A program made the position numbers and the translations under genes. Shown piece after piece: positions 53,450 through 62,529 of a DNA stretch of 64,000 nt; position 1 is the stretch's first letter, and each line of letters begins with the position of its first letter. This DNA is from JBAWXE01 sp037144255. Lineage in GTDB: Bacteria; Bacteroidota; Bacteroidia; Chitinophagales; Chitinophagaceae. Location: contig JBAWXE010000002.1 in the NCBI GenBank assembly GCA_037144255.1, forward strand, positions 18,356-82,355. Reading direction: 5' to 3'. The notes beneath the pieces were generated by a model. It was not told the origin of the DNA, searched no databases, and worked only from the letters and a program-made list of their open reading frames with translations.

Positions 53450-53542
53450 AACAGTAAGCGTGGTGTTTTAAGTGGTTATGATACTATAGAAGACTTAAAA
53501 TTAGCACATCTGTTCAATACTTTTTTTCGTATATTTAATTAG

Positions 53543-53550
53543 CAAAAGTA
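53543..53550 (-). promoter_or_regulatory. Possible -7 box for the STAS-like gene
   Basis: TACTTTTG on the minus strand matches TAnnTTTG. It lies 93 bases before the start of the STAS-like gene, which leaves a longer leader than usual. There is no matching -33 element. Confidence 0.3.
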
Positions 53551-53651
53551 GCTTACAGGTCTGCAATACAGTGATACTGATATAGTTAAACCCAATATTC
53601 CGCTACACTGTTTATTATTAACTTTACTATTAATTAAAAAGGACCTAATTC

Positions 53652-56189
53652 ATGGACTCAAATTTCTCACCCAAAGTAAAGGAGATCATTTCCTATAGCC
53701 GAGAGGAGGCATTGCGCCTTGGAAATGACTTCATTGGCACAGAACACTTGTTGCTGGGCCTTATCCGCGAAGGGGACGGTATGGCTGTAAAGGTACTCCA
53801 GTCTATGCAGGTTGATTTATACGATCTGCGTAAGGAGTTGGAACTGGCTATTAAAGACAAGAACAACAAGCCTTTGGCTAATATCAATAGCTTGCCATTG
53901 ACCAAACAGGCTGAAAAAGTAATACGGATAACGGTTTTAGAGGCAAAAGCCTTGAAAAGCCCTACTGTAGAGACTGAACACCTGATGTTGTCTATCCTCA
54001 AGAACAAAGAGAACGTTGCTACACAGATACTGCATCAATATCAAGTAGATTACGAACGTTTTAAGAACGAACTAAGCATACTACAAGGTGATACACCTAC
54101 TGCTGATTATGGTAGCGATCCGGGATCTGAAGATTTTGAAGAGGATGACGAACGCAAACAGTTTCAACAACAACGTCGTTCTACAGGCAATACTAAGTCA
54201 AAAACCCCTGTTTTGGACAATTTTGGCCGCGATATCACTCGTTTGGCCGAAATGGGCAATTTAGACCCAATTGTAGGGAGAGAAGAGGAAATAGAACGTG
54301 TTTCTCAGATACTTTCCCGTCGCAAGAAGAACAACCCAATATTGATAGGTGAACCTGGTGTAGGTAAAACCGCCATAGTAGAGGGTTTGGCATTGCGTAT
54401 CATACAGCGCAAAGTTTCTCGTGTACTGTTTGATAAACGTGTTATCAGTCTTGACCTAGCAGCTTTGGTGGCCGGTACCAAATATCGTGGTCAGTTCGAA
54501 GAGCGTATGAAAGCGATCATGAACGAACTGGAAAAGAACCGCGATGTGATCCTGTTCATAGATGAGATACATACCATAGTAGGTGCTGGTGGTGCTTCGG
54601 GCTCATTAGATGCTTCTAATATATTCAAACCAGCATTAGCTCGCGGAGACCTGCAATGTATTGGTGCTTCTACATTGGACGAGTATCGTATGTACATCGA
54701 AAAAGATGGTGCATTAGATCGTCGTTTCCAAAAGGTGATGATAGAACCACCAAGTGTAGAGGAAACTATCACTATTCTGCACAATATCAGTTCTAAATAT
54801 GAAGAGTTCCATAACGTAGCTTACGATGACGCAGCCATTGAGGCTTGCGTGAAACTTAGCGACCGTTATATGACCGATCGTTTACTGCCAGATAAGGCTA
54901 TAGACGTGCTGGATGAAGTAGGAGCCCGTGTGCACCTGAAGAATATCAATGTTCCTCAGAACATTCTGGATCTGGAAAAGAAGATAGAAGACATTAAACA
55001 AGAGAAGAATAAGGTAGTAAAAAGTCAACGTTTTGAAGAAGCCGCTGCTTTGCGCGATCGTGAAAAACGTCTAGGTGAAGAACTGGAAAAAGCTAAAGCA
55101 GAATGGGAAGAAGAGGCTAAACACAAGCGTTACCCTATAAACGAAGATGATATAGCCGAGGTAGTAAGTATGATGACAGGTATACCAGTACGTCGTATGG
55201 TAGAGGCAGAGACCGACAAGCTGCGTCGCATGGACGAAGATCTGAAAGGTGCTGTAGTAGGGCAAGATGAGGCTATCATGAAAGTAGTAAGGTCTATACA
55301 ACGTAATCGTGTAGGTCTTAAAGATCCAAGAAAACCAATAGGTTCATTCATATTCTTAGGTCCTACAGGTGTAGGTAAAACAGAGTTGGCTCGCGCTTTA
55401 GCACGCTACATGTTTGATAGTGATAGTGCTCTTATACGTGTAGATATGAGTGAGTATATGGAGAAATTCTCTCTCACTCGTCTTATAGGTGCTCCTCCGG
55501 GATATGTAGGCTATGAAGAAGGTGGACAGCTGACCGAAAAAGTACGTCGTAAACCTTATTCAGTAGTATTATTAGACGAAATAGAAAAGGCTCATCCGGA
55601 TATCTTCAATATACTGTTACAAGTATTAGATGATGGACAGTTGACAGATGGTCTTGGTCGTAAAGTGGATTTCAAGAATACACTGATCATCATGACATCG
55701 AATATAGGTGTTCGTCAATTAAAGGATTTTGGTGCAGGTGTAGGTTTTACCACTTCTGCGAAGACCAGTGGTAGCGAAGATCAAAGCCGTGGTGTTATAG
55801 AAAAAGCTCTGAAACGTACTTTCTCTCCTGAATTCCTGAACCGTATTGATGATGTGGTTATCTTCAATTCACTGGGTGAACCAGAGATCAATAAGATCAT
55901 CGATATCATCATGAAGGATGTGATGAAACGCCTGAATGCACTTGGTTTTTCTTTGGAATTGTCTGAAACAGCTAAGAAGTATATAGCTGAGAAGGGGTAT
56001 GACCAAGAGTTTGGTGCTCGTCCGCTACATCGTGCCATTCAGAAATATCTGGAAGACCCATTGGCTGAAGAGATCATGAATCACCGCATCAAGAACGGAG
56101 ATAATGTAAAAGCCGACTATAGTGACGAAGAAAAGAAGATCGTTTTCACTATTGATCAAGGCAAGAAAGAAGAATCAGCTCAGGCATAA
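53652..56189 (+). CDS. clpC: ATP-dependent Clp protease ATP-binding subunit ClpC
   Basis: ClpC is a Hsp100 unfoldase that feeds substrates to ClpP. The 845-residue protein has two N-terminal Clp_N repeats (EEALRLGNDFIGTEHLLLGL and EAKALKSPTVETEHLMLSIL), a first AAA+ module with GEPGVGKT at about 233-240, and a middle UVR-type segment (KSQRFEEAAALRDREKRL). A second AAA+ module has GPTGVGKTELARALA at about 569-583. ClpA and ClpB are ruled out by the UVR segment and N-repeats. AAGGA lies 6 bases before the ATG. It is alone and followed by a strong terminator. Confidence 0.95.
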   Translation: MDSNFSPKVKEIISYSREEALRLGNDFIGTEHLLLGLIREGDGMAVKVLQSMQVDLYDLRKELELAIKDKNNKPLANINSLPLTKQAEKVIRITVLEAKALKSPTVETEHLMLSILKNKENVATQILHQYQVDYERFKNELSILQGDTPTADYGSDPGSEDFEEDDERKQFQQQRRSTGNTKSKTPVLDNFGRDITRLAEMGNLDPIVGREEEIERVSQILSRRKKNNPILIGEPGVGKTAIVEGLALRIIQRKVSRVLFDKRVISLDLAALVAGTKYRGQFEERMKAIMNELEKNRDVILFIDEIHTIVGAGGASGSLDASNIFKPALARGDLQCIGASTLDEYRMYIEKDGALDRRFQKVMIEPPSVEETITILHNISSKYEEFHNVAYDDAAIEACVKLSDRYMTDRLLPDKAIDVLDEVGARVHLKNINVPQNILDLEKKIEDIKQEKNKVVKSQRFEEAAALRDREKRLGEELEKAKAEWEEEAKHKRYPINEDDIAEVVSMMTGIPVRRMVEAETDKLRRMDEDLKGAVVGQDEAIMKVVRSIQRNRVGLKDPRKPIGSFIFLGPTGVGKTELARALARYMFDSDSALIRVDMSEYMEKFSLTRLIGAPPGYVGYEEGGQLTEKVRRKPYSVVLLDEIEKAHPDIFNILLQVLDDGQLTDGLGRKVDFKNTLIIMTSNIGVRQLKDFGAGVGFTTSAKTSGSEDQSRGVIEKALKRTFSPEFLNRIDDVVIFNSLGEPEINKIIDIIMKDVMKRLNALGFSLELSETAKKYIAEKGYDQEFGARPLHRAIQKYLEDPLAEEIMNHRIKNGDNVKADYSDEEKKIVFTIDQGKKEESAQA

Positions 56190-56207
56190 ATAGTTTTAGT
56201 AAATACT

Positions 56208-56237
56208 AAAAAAACACCACAAAAGTGGTGTTTTTTT
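56208..56237. terminator. Terminator between clpC and TonB receptor gene
   Basis: AAAAAAACACCAC pairs with GTGGTGTTTTTTT around AAAA, giving a 13-bp stem whose arms end in A and T runs. It works in both directions for two convergent genes. Confidence 0.88.
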
Positions 56238-56255
56238 ATGGCTATTAATCTGTTC

Positions 56256-58676
56256 TTATTGTGTCTTCTTAGATGAAATACCCAAATCTACTTTATAATA
56301 AAATAATGGCAGAAATCCCAGCTGGTATTGGGTATAGAAGGGGTCTGTATTACCCACTTTGGCTGCCAGATAGGAACTGTAGGTTTTAGATAACACGTTT
56401 TTCGTACCCAGTATATTTACCAGATCTATGGCTATTTCATGGGTTAGTTTTTTTGAATTGATTCGCACACCAAATTTCAGATCCATCCGGAAATAATCCG
56501 GAAATTGAAGTGTATTACGTTGATTATCTATCACTACATAATCCCCTTTCATATTTGATTCGGGTACATCAGCTGGAGAATAGAGTTTTCCCCCTGCATA
56601 AGTGATCTTAGCTCCTGCTATCAATGTGCTGTTTGTGCCTACTTTCTTTTCATACCCCGCTAATAGATTCACTAAAAAATGGCTATTGTAGTCTGTATTT
56701 CTATACACGCCATCATTTCCTTTAGCTTTAGAATCAAAAACTGAGCCTGTAAATAATACATAGAAACCTTTACTAAAAGCCCTTTCAACAGTTAGCTCCA
56801 CGCCATAATTATATCCTACACCTGCATTTTGTAAAGTATCCGGAAACTCACGAGAAAACGAGGAACCTTGATTTAAACCTGAATAAGAAGAACCTGCTCT
56901 TTTTTCTATTGGTATATTGAATAAGTACTGATAATAGCTTTCTAAACGTATATGAAATATTCTGGAAAATGTCTTTTCGTATCCTAACACAAGATGGTGG
57001 CTTCGTGTAAAATCAATATTATAATTCTGCATGGTAGATGTTGTAGCACCCGGCAACTGTGCGAAATACTGGTATAATGGCTGCATTTCACTATGCAATC
57101 CATAACCTAGCGAGAGCGCACCATTGCTACTTATCCTCCATCTCATAGCCAGTCTTGGCTCTACACTCTTTGATTGGTTATGAGTAAGGTATTGGCCATG
57201 CAGGCCGGCTGTAAATGTGATATTATCACTAGGTCGGTATTTGTATTGCAAATAAGCTTGTACCAGATCAGTAGCACCTATGTAATTCAACCTTGTTTGC
57301 CAGTCTTGTCTGGTAGGCGGGTATTGCCTGCTGCTATCTATCAGGTTTACTTGGTAGTAGCTATTTACTAGCCCCAGTTTTAAGGTCTGTTTTTGAGATA
57401 GTTTTTTATTCAAGTACCCATGCGCAACAGTAATAGATGTATTGAATTTATAGCCCAATATGTTTTTTAGAGAATCTACTGCATAACTCACTGTATCACG
57501 AAATACCATATTGTGATGTGCCCCTATGTCGTTTCCGGTAATACCCACAGTTAATTGAGTATATGTTTTAGGGTTGATGGTATAGTTCCAAGAAGCGCCT
57601 ATGATGCCTGTATTTGAGTAGAAATATTGATCCCTATCCGACTCTCCATACAATTGTGTGGTTGACTGGGTAAGTTTGCTAACAATAAGGTCAATATTGC
57701 TCAAACCTCCAATACCGAAGAAAGAAATGTTAGCTTTTTTACCTATCGGAAAATTCAGTTTAAATGTTGCGTCCTGATAATTCGGAATCGAGGTGGTACC
57801 TATCTTGATATTCATACCCTGAAATAGCTGTAGGGTAGAGTAGCGATAAGTAAACAGAAAAGATGACCCATTTTTTCTTGAAATTGGACCTTCTGCTGCC
57901 AATTCTGTACCTAGAAAACCCAGTTGACCTGTAAATTCATATCTGTCATTATTGCCATTTCGCAATTTCAGGTCAAATACTCCAGCTGTAGCATTACCAT
58001 ATTCTGCAGGAAAAGCGCCGGTGAAAAAATCACTATTCCCCAAGGTTTTGTTGTTTAACATACTCACCGGACCACCTGTAGTGCCTGGTATAGAAAAGTG
58101 GTTGGGGCTGGGAATATCTATACCCTCCAGTCGCCATAATAGCCCCTGTGGCGAATTGCCACGAATAATAATATCGTTTCTGGAGTCATCTCCTCCTTGT
58201 ACACCTGCAAAATTGGAAGCCATTCTTGCCGGATCAGCCCGACTACCTGCATATCTTTCAGTTTCCTGCACATCAAAGGTTTTTGCACTTACCAGTGCCA
58301 TTTCATTGATATGTTCCTTTTTTGCGGCTACAGTTACTTCCTTCATGCTAATAGCGGATTCTTCCATTTCGATAGTCAAAACCACCTCTTTTGCTGAAGT
58401 GACCAAAACATCATGTAATGTTGTTGCCTGATAGCCAATATACTGAGCTACAATAGGGTGTTTACCTGCCGGTACATTAGATATTGTGAATTTGCCATTC
58501 CCATCTGTAACACTACCAAATGTGGAGGGGAGGTCTGAAATGATAATAGTAACTCCTTCTAATGCGATTTTAGACTCTTTGTCTATCACTTTACCTTCTA
58601 TACGCTGTGTATATTGGGCTTTACTTATAAGTACTGACAGCAAAAACAGTATTGTCAATAATGAGTGTCTGTGCAT
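56256..58676 (-). CDS. TonB-dependent outer-membrane receptor (second), with carboxypeptidase-regulatory-like domain
   Basis: Taking ATG at 58676 gives 806 residues with a good signal peptide (MHRHSLLTILFLLSVLISKA). ATG at 58703 would add nine residues. A regulatory-like domain follows (YTQRIEGKVIDKESKIALEG). Then come the plug (NDIIIRGNSPQGLLWRLEGI, AEYGNATAGVFDLKLRNG) and a barrel ending FYYKVDLGISSKK. Ligand unknown. Just upstream, past 58747, lies a fragment of a different receptor (listed next), so this gene abuts a rearranged stretch. Confidence 0.87.
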   Translation of the reverse strand: MHRHSLLTILFLLSVLISKAQYTQRIEGKVIDKESKIALEGVTIIISDLPSTFGSVTDGNGKFTISNVPAGKHPIVAQYIGYQATTLHDVLVTSAKEVVLTIEMEESAISMKEVTVAAKKEHINEMALVSAKTFDVQETERYAGSRADPARMASNFAGVQGGDDSRNDIIIRGNSPQGLLWRLEGIDIPSPNHFSIPGTTGGPVSMLNNKTLGNSDFFTGAFPAEYGNATAGVFDLKLRNGNNDRYEFTGQLGFLGTELAAEGPISRKNGSSFLFTYRYSTLQLFQGMNIKIGTTSIPNYQDATFKLNFPIGKKANISFFGIGGLSNIDLIVSKLTQSTTQLYGESDRDQYFYSNTGIIGASWNYTINPKTYTQLTVGITGNDIGAHHNMVFRDTVSYAVDSLKNILGYKFNTSITVAHGYLNKKLSQKQTLKLGLVNSYYQVNLIDSSRQYPPTRQDWQTRLNYIGATDLVQAYLQYKYRPSDNITFTAGLHGQYLTHNQSKSVEPRLAMRWRISSNGALSLGYGLHSEMQPLYQYFAQLPGATTSTMQNYNIDFTRSHHLVLGYEKTFSRIFHIRLESYYQYLFNIPIEKRAGSSYSGLNQGSSFSREFPDTLQNAGVGYNYGVELTVERAFSKGFYVLFTGSVFDSKAKGNDGVYRNTDYNSHFLVNLLAGYEKKVGTNSTLIAGAKITYAGGKLYSPADVPESNMKGDYVVIDNQRNTLQFPDYFRMDLKFGVRINSKKLTHEIAIDLVNILGTKNVLSKTYSSYLAAKVGNTDPFYTQYQLGFLPLFYYKVDLGISSKKTQ

Positions 58677-58746
58677 GATACCTCTTATTAAGAAGATAAA
58701 CATACTTGTTTTATGTTAAAAGCTTCCTTGAATCGTTAAAATTTGA

Positions 58747-59213
58747 ACATTAACCTTCTTTACCCGTGGTACAACTACAGCTATACTCAACTACCATAAA
58801 AACAAGCTCAATCTATTCTCTAATGTCAATTATATCAATGCTAGTAATGGCATAGATTGGAAAAATGATTTCCTATTCAGAGACCCATCCGGTAATACCA
58901 TTGCTACATCTTCCATGCATTCCTTACCCGTAGAGGTATTTGAGAAATGGAATGCTCGCATTGGAGCTGATTATAACTATTCTGAGAATACAACCATTGG
59001 AACCAGCCTTACAGGTGCTTATTATGGCAATACCATGCATTCTGTCATCAAGACTATTAATAACGATATAAACAATAACCTTACTAGCAGTATACGTAAT
59101 AGTGATGAATTCTCACTTCGTAGAAATCCAGGTTGGAATGCATATTTAAAACATGCTTTCAGTAAGAAATCTGAACTGAATGTGAATGTAGATTACTTAT
59201 TATACACACGGGT
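58747..59213 (+). pseudogene. Fragment of a TonB-type outer-membrane receptor barrel, both ends missing
   Basis: A plus-strand frame from 58747 reads TLTFFTRGTTTAILNYHKNK, then LNLFSNVNYINASNGIDW, then ARIGADYNYSENTTIGTSLT and LKHAFSKKSELNVNVDYLLY, with no stop to about 59213. These are internal barrel-strand motifs like those of the outer-membrane beta-barrel family of TonB-like receptors. No start, plug, signal or barrel end is present, so the piece cannot encode a working protein. It has the opposite orientation to the complete receptor gene on its left. Bounded by ACCCGTG (58762-58768) and CACGGGT (59207-59213), it points to a rearrangement. Confidence 0.72.
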
Positions 59214-59502
59214 TATGAGTCCCTGTAGCTGCCAATATACCTATGGCTATAGGCAGGTCATATGCCGAACCTGCTTTTTTAATATCAGCAGGGGCCATAT
59301 TCACTACGGTTTTATAGCGGGGGCGTTCATATCCATTATTCTTAATGGCAGATAATATCCTATCTACACTCTCTTTCACCGCATTATCAGGCAGTCCCAC
59401 AATAAAATATCCCCCTGTACTCCCATTTACTATATCAACTTCAATAGTAATGGTGAGGGCTTCTACTCCATATACTGCACTGCCGTATACTTTTACCAGC
59501 AT
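59200..59502 (-). pseudogene. comM: Truncated comM/yifB (Mg chelatase-like AAA+ protein), N-terminal part only
   Basis: The minus-strand frame starts at ATG 59502 and reads MLVKVYGSAVYGVEALTIT, then FIVGLPDNAVKESVDRILSA, then NMAPADIKKAGSAYDLPIAI and GILAATG. This is the N-terminal domain of the YifB/ComM family, which helps RecA-dependent recombination of transformed DNA. A full protein has about 500 residues. Here similarity ends after about residue 94, and the frame closes with seven unrelated residues (THNPCV-type tail). The AAA+ domain is missing, so it is a gene fragment. The neighbouring sequence is the receptor-barrel fragment in opposite orientation. Confidence 0.8.
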
Positions 59503-59642
59503 ATACTTAATCTATAATTCTAATGATGAAGATAAGGCCTAGCTCAATATCATCCGTATTTTCCCCTATCAAGTTATCCACTAATTATATTTAAACTCAT
59601 TGTTATAGCTGTTTTGTGGATAAGGCTATTTATTTTTGCAGT

Positions 59643-60419
59643 ATGAGTACTATTCTATTTCATAAAGAAAATGGCGTTGCATATATATCACTCAATCGCC
59701 CGGATAAGTATAACAGCATTAACCGCGAAATGGCCTTGGCTTTACAAAAGCAATTGGATATCTGTGCCAATGATGATAACGTACGCTGTATTTACTTTAC
59801 AGGGACAGGAAAGGGTTTCTGTGCCGGGCAGGATCTGTCTGAAGCCATAGACCCAAATGGGCTGAAAATAGACCAAATAGTAGAAGAACATTACAACCCC
59901 ATCATTACTCTACTCCGTGCAATAGAAAAACCTATAATAGCTGCCGTAAACGGCGTAGCTGCCGGTGCAGGGGCTAATATAGCTTTGGCTTGCGATATCG
60001 TTATGGCATCGCAAAGTGCCACATTTATTCAGGCCTTCAGCAAAATAGCCTTGATCCCGGATAGTGGGGGTACCTATTTCCTTCCTCGACTAGTAGGTAT
60101 GCAACGTGCTGCTGCCCATATGATGCTGGCTGATAAAGTTACTGCCGATGAGGCAGTAAGCATGGGTATGATCTATAAAGCCTTTCCTGATGAGAGTTTT
60201 GAAGCAGAATCCAAAAAAGTAGCCCTTAATCTGGCTCAAATGCCTACAAAAAGTATAGGTCTTACCAAACGTTTGCTGAACAGCACTTTCAACAACTCAT
60301 TACATCAACAATTACAGGCAGAAAAAGAGATGCAGGTGGCCGCTGCTGCATCTGAAGATTTTGGGGAAGGTGTAAAGGCTTTCTTGGAGAAACGTAAGCC
60401 TGCTTTTACAGGAAAATAG
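59643..60419 (+). CDS. paaG: Enoyl-CoA hydratase/isomerase family protein, PaaG-like
   Basis: From ATG at 59643 the protein is 258 residues of the crotonase fold (MSTILFHKENGVAYISLNRP). The oxyanion-hole segments are GKGFCAGQDLSEAID and AAVNGVAAGAGANIALACDI. The FSKIALIPDSGGTYFLPRLV segment and the end FLEKRKPAFTGK fit 2-(1,2-epoxy-1,2-dihydrophenyl)acetyl-CoA isomerase (PaaG). PaaG acts in the phenylacetate pathway, but no other paa genes are in view, so a general fatty acid or aromatic role is possible. An upstream GTG at 59616 was rejected. It is monocistronic. Confidence 0.78.
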   Translation: MSTILFHKENGVAYISLNRPDKYNSINREMALALQKQLDICANDDNVRCIYFTGTGKGFCAGQDLSEAIDPNGLKIDQIVEEHYNPIITLLRAIEKPIIAAVNGVAAGAGANIALACDIVMASQSATFIQAFSKIALIPDSGGTYFLPRLVGMQRAAAHMMLADKVTADEAVSMGMIYKAFPDESFEAESKKVALNLAQMPTKSIGLTKRLLNSTFNNSLHQQLQAEKEMQVAAAASEDFGEGVKAFLEKRKPAFTGK

Positions 60420-60463
60420 CTTGTAAAACATAAGTGATCCTATGTCCGAGTGTATAACTTCGG

Positions 60464-61495
60464 CTAATTACCTGTGGCCATTGCTGTCTGAAGATCGTTG
60501 CTATATTTTGGTGCATGCTCAAGCATGATTTTTGATACTACATCTCCCAGATGATCCGGGAAGTTGATTGATATTTTTTGTTCCTTATCCAGCCAATTGC
60601 GTATCTCGTTATGATACTTCTTATCCAGTTGTTTGATAACCGGTACTCCTAAAGTAGCTATAGCAGCGGCGTTGCATTGTTGTTCATATTGCTGCAACAT
60701 CGGTATTACCATTACTTTTTTACCCAGGTACAGTGCCTCTGCCGGTCCTTCAAAACCCGCCCCGCACAACACTCCTGTACTACTGGCCATACTTCTAATA
60801 AATTCCCCATTCTCTATGGGCTGCACTTTGATATTATCGGTAGTGAATGGTTCTTTATTATGCTTGGAGAACACCTCCCATTTTACCTCTTTGAATTCGG
60901 ACAAGTGTTTTACTATACTTTGGTCATCATACGCCGGCAAATACACCGTATAGTGTCCTTTATTGGTAGCTGATATATTGCGTACTTCTTTACGTATTAC
61001 TGGGGTAAAGATATTCTCTGCAAATGCATGAAAATGGAATCCATAAGCTGCGGTAGTCGGGGCATAATATTTCAGTACTGTTTCCCCTTTCCAGTCGCGG
61101 TCTGAAGGTTTAGGCGCTTCTTGATGCAACACTGCACATTGGTGGCTTAGGGAAATGCAAGGAATCTTTTTCATTTTACATGCCCAGGCCGATACAGGCT
61201 CAAAATCATTGATTACGAGGTCGTAATCCTTTACAGGTAGCGCTTTAATATCGCTGATTAGTTTCCCCAGACGAATGGTTTTGGCTGTTTTCAGCATATC
61301 CACTCCACCATGATTGCCAAATATGAAGCTCATTCCGTATAAACGGTATTTTACCGGAAATGGGAATTCCACATCGGCCTGGATGCCACTTATCAGTACA
61401 TCCACATCACCATATTTGGCTAGTTCCGGATACACATCTCTAGCCCTGCTCAAATGTCCATTCCCTGTTCCCTGTATAGCAAATAATATTTTCAT
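60464..61495 (-). CDS. Glycosyltransferase family protein, GT-B fold (MurG-like)
   Basis: The 343-residue cytoplasmic protein starts MKILFAIQGTGNGHLSRARD, a UDP-sugar glycosyltransferase-type N-terminal loop. It has a C-terminal nucleotide-sugar domain with GVLCGAGFEGPAEALYLGKK and MVIPMLQQYEQQCNAAAIATL (similar to the Glyco_trans_1_3 family). Its start is overlapped by one base with the stop of the LpxH-like gene (TAATG), so the two are coupled. A role in glycosylating a lipid, perhaps one that the phosphoesterase has processed, is inference. Confidence 0.82.
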   Translation of the reverse strand: MKILFAIQGTGNGHLSRARDVYPELAKYGDVDVLISGIQADVEFPFPVKYRLYGMSFIFGNHGGVDMLKTAKTIRLGKLISDIKALPVKDYDLVINDFEPVSAWACKMKKIPCISLSHQCAVLHQEAPKPSDRDWKGETVLKYYAPTTAAYGFHFHAFAENIFTPVIRKEVRNISATNKGHYTVYLPAYDDQSIVKHLSEFKEVKWEVFSKHNKEPFTTDNIKVQPIENGEFIRSMASSTGVLCGAGFEGPAEALYLGKKVMVIPMLQQYEQQCNAAAIATLGVPVIKQLDKKYHNEIRNWLDKEQKISINFPDHLGDVVSKIMLEHAPKYSNDLQTAMATGN

Positions 61496-62406
61496 TATGC
61501 AGCTTCTATATTATCTGATAACTCTTCTGTGGCTGGTCCTTCTTTTCGCATATTCAATTCGCTCAATAGGCTGGCCATTAGCTCTTTAGGGCTTTCTGCT
61601 CCTTTTCGTTTCTTCACTATTTCTACAGCTTGTGCTACAGGGTCTTCATTATAACGGTATATGCTCCACTTATTATCATTGTACTCAAGTGCCGATAAGT
61701 TCTCTATCCAGTCGCCCGAATTCATATATACCACACTGCCTTTTTCTGTTACTACAGTTCTTATTTCCGGCTGGTGTATATGTCCGCATATAACGTACTT
61801 GTAGTGGTTATCCGCAGCTATTTCACATACTGTTGCCTCAAACTTGTTGATGAATTTCACAGCTCCTTTTACACTGTTTTTGATCTTTTTAGAAAGTGAC
61901 ACTTTGCCCTTTCCCATCTTATTGGAGAGATAATTCACAAATCGATTGATCAGAATAAGGGTATCATATCCTATAGCTCCCAGTTTGGCTAGCCATTTAC
62001 TGTTCTGCATTACCACATCAAACACATCACCATGAAATATCCATACATTCGACCCATTGATCTTCAGCGATAATTTGTTGGTTATTTTCAACGATCCCAG
62101 CTGGAAACCCTTGAATCTTCTCAGCATTTCGTCATGATTACCCGGGATGTAATAGACAGGGATGTCTTTGGCTATCAGGCCCACCAGGTGTTTTACTACC
62201 ATCATATGTGTTGCAGGCCAGTATCTTTTGTTGAATTGCCAGATATCGATGATATCTCCGTTAAGGACAACGGCCTTTGGCTTGATGCTCTTAAGGTACT
62301 GCAACAGTTCTTGTGCATGACAACCATAAGTACCTAAATGTATGTCCGACAGCACAACCAGATCCACTTCGCGTTTTGCCATTTTGATCTCCTTGTTTGA
62401 AGCCAT
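61495..62406 (-). CDS. Calcineurin-like phosphoesterase, LpxH-like
   Basis: From ATG at 62406 the product is 303 residues; a TTG 15 bases upstream is also open but not needed. Metal-site motifs are DIHLG in VVLSDIHLGTYG, GD in LNGDIIDIWQFNKRYW, GNHD in YYIPGNHDEMLRRF, and HGD/GH-x-H in IFHGDVFD and CGHIHQPEI. The order matches UDP-2,3-diacylglucosamine diphosphatase (LpxH) family proteins, but length and context differ from the classic 240-residue enzyme. A role in lipid A synthesis or another phospho-lipid step is likely. It is coupled to the downstream glycosyltransferase. Confidence 0.82.
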   Translation of the reverse strand: MASNKEIKMAKREVDLVVLSDIHLGTYGCHAQELLQYLKSIKPKAVVLNGDIIDIWQFNKRYWPATHMMVVKHLVGLIAKDIPVYYIPGNHDEMLRRFKGFQLGSLKITNKLSLKINGSNVWIFHGDVFDVVMQNSKWLAKLGAIGYDTLILINRFVNYLSNKMGKGKVSLSKKIKNSVKGAVKFINKFEATVCEIAADNHYKYVICGHIHQPEIRTVVTEKGSVVYMNSGDWIENLSALEYNDNKWSIYRYNEDPVAQAVEIVKKRKGAESPKELMASLLSELNMRKEGPATEELSDNIEAA

Positions 62407-62475
62407 AATTTGGCTATACAAAATGACGAAATGCTTATAACGCGAATGTTAAGCAGAGATTAAGTTAATATTAAT

Positions 62476-62500
62476 AAAGGCCTTGTAAATCAAGGCCTTT
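62476..62500 (-). terminator. Terminator after the thioredoxin-fold gene
   Basis: AAAGGCCTTG (62476-62485) pairs with CAAGGCCTTT (62491-62500) as a perfect 10-bp stem with a five-base loop. It lies 29 bases beyond the minus-strand stop at 62530. The T-run after it is short (TTTATTAATA), so the strength is moderate. Confidence 0.6.
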
Positions 62501-62529
62501 AAGAGATAATTAGTAGTATGTATTTACTA

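Noticed and set aside
59631..59638. TATTTTTG, a -7-like box before paaG
   Set aside because: It ends only four bases before the ATG, so it would need a leaderless message, and no -33 element lies at the right spacing.
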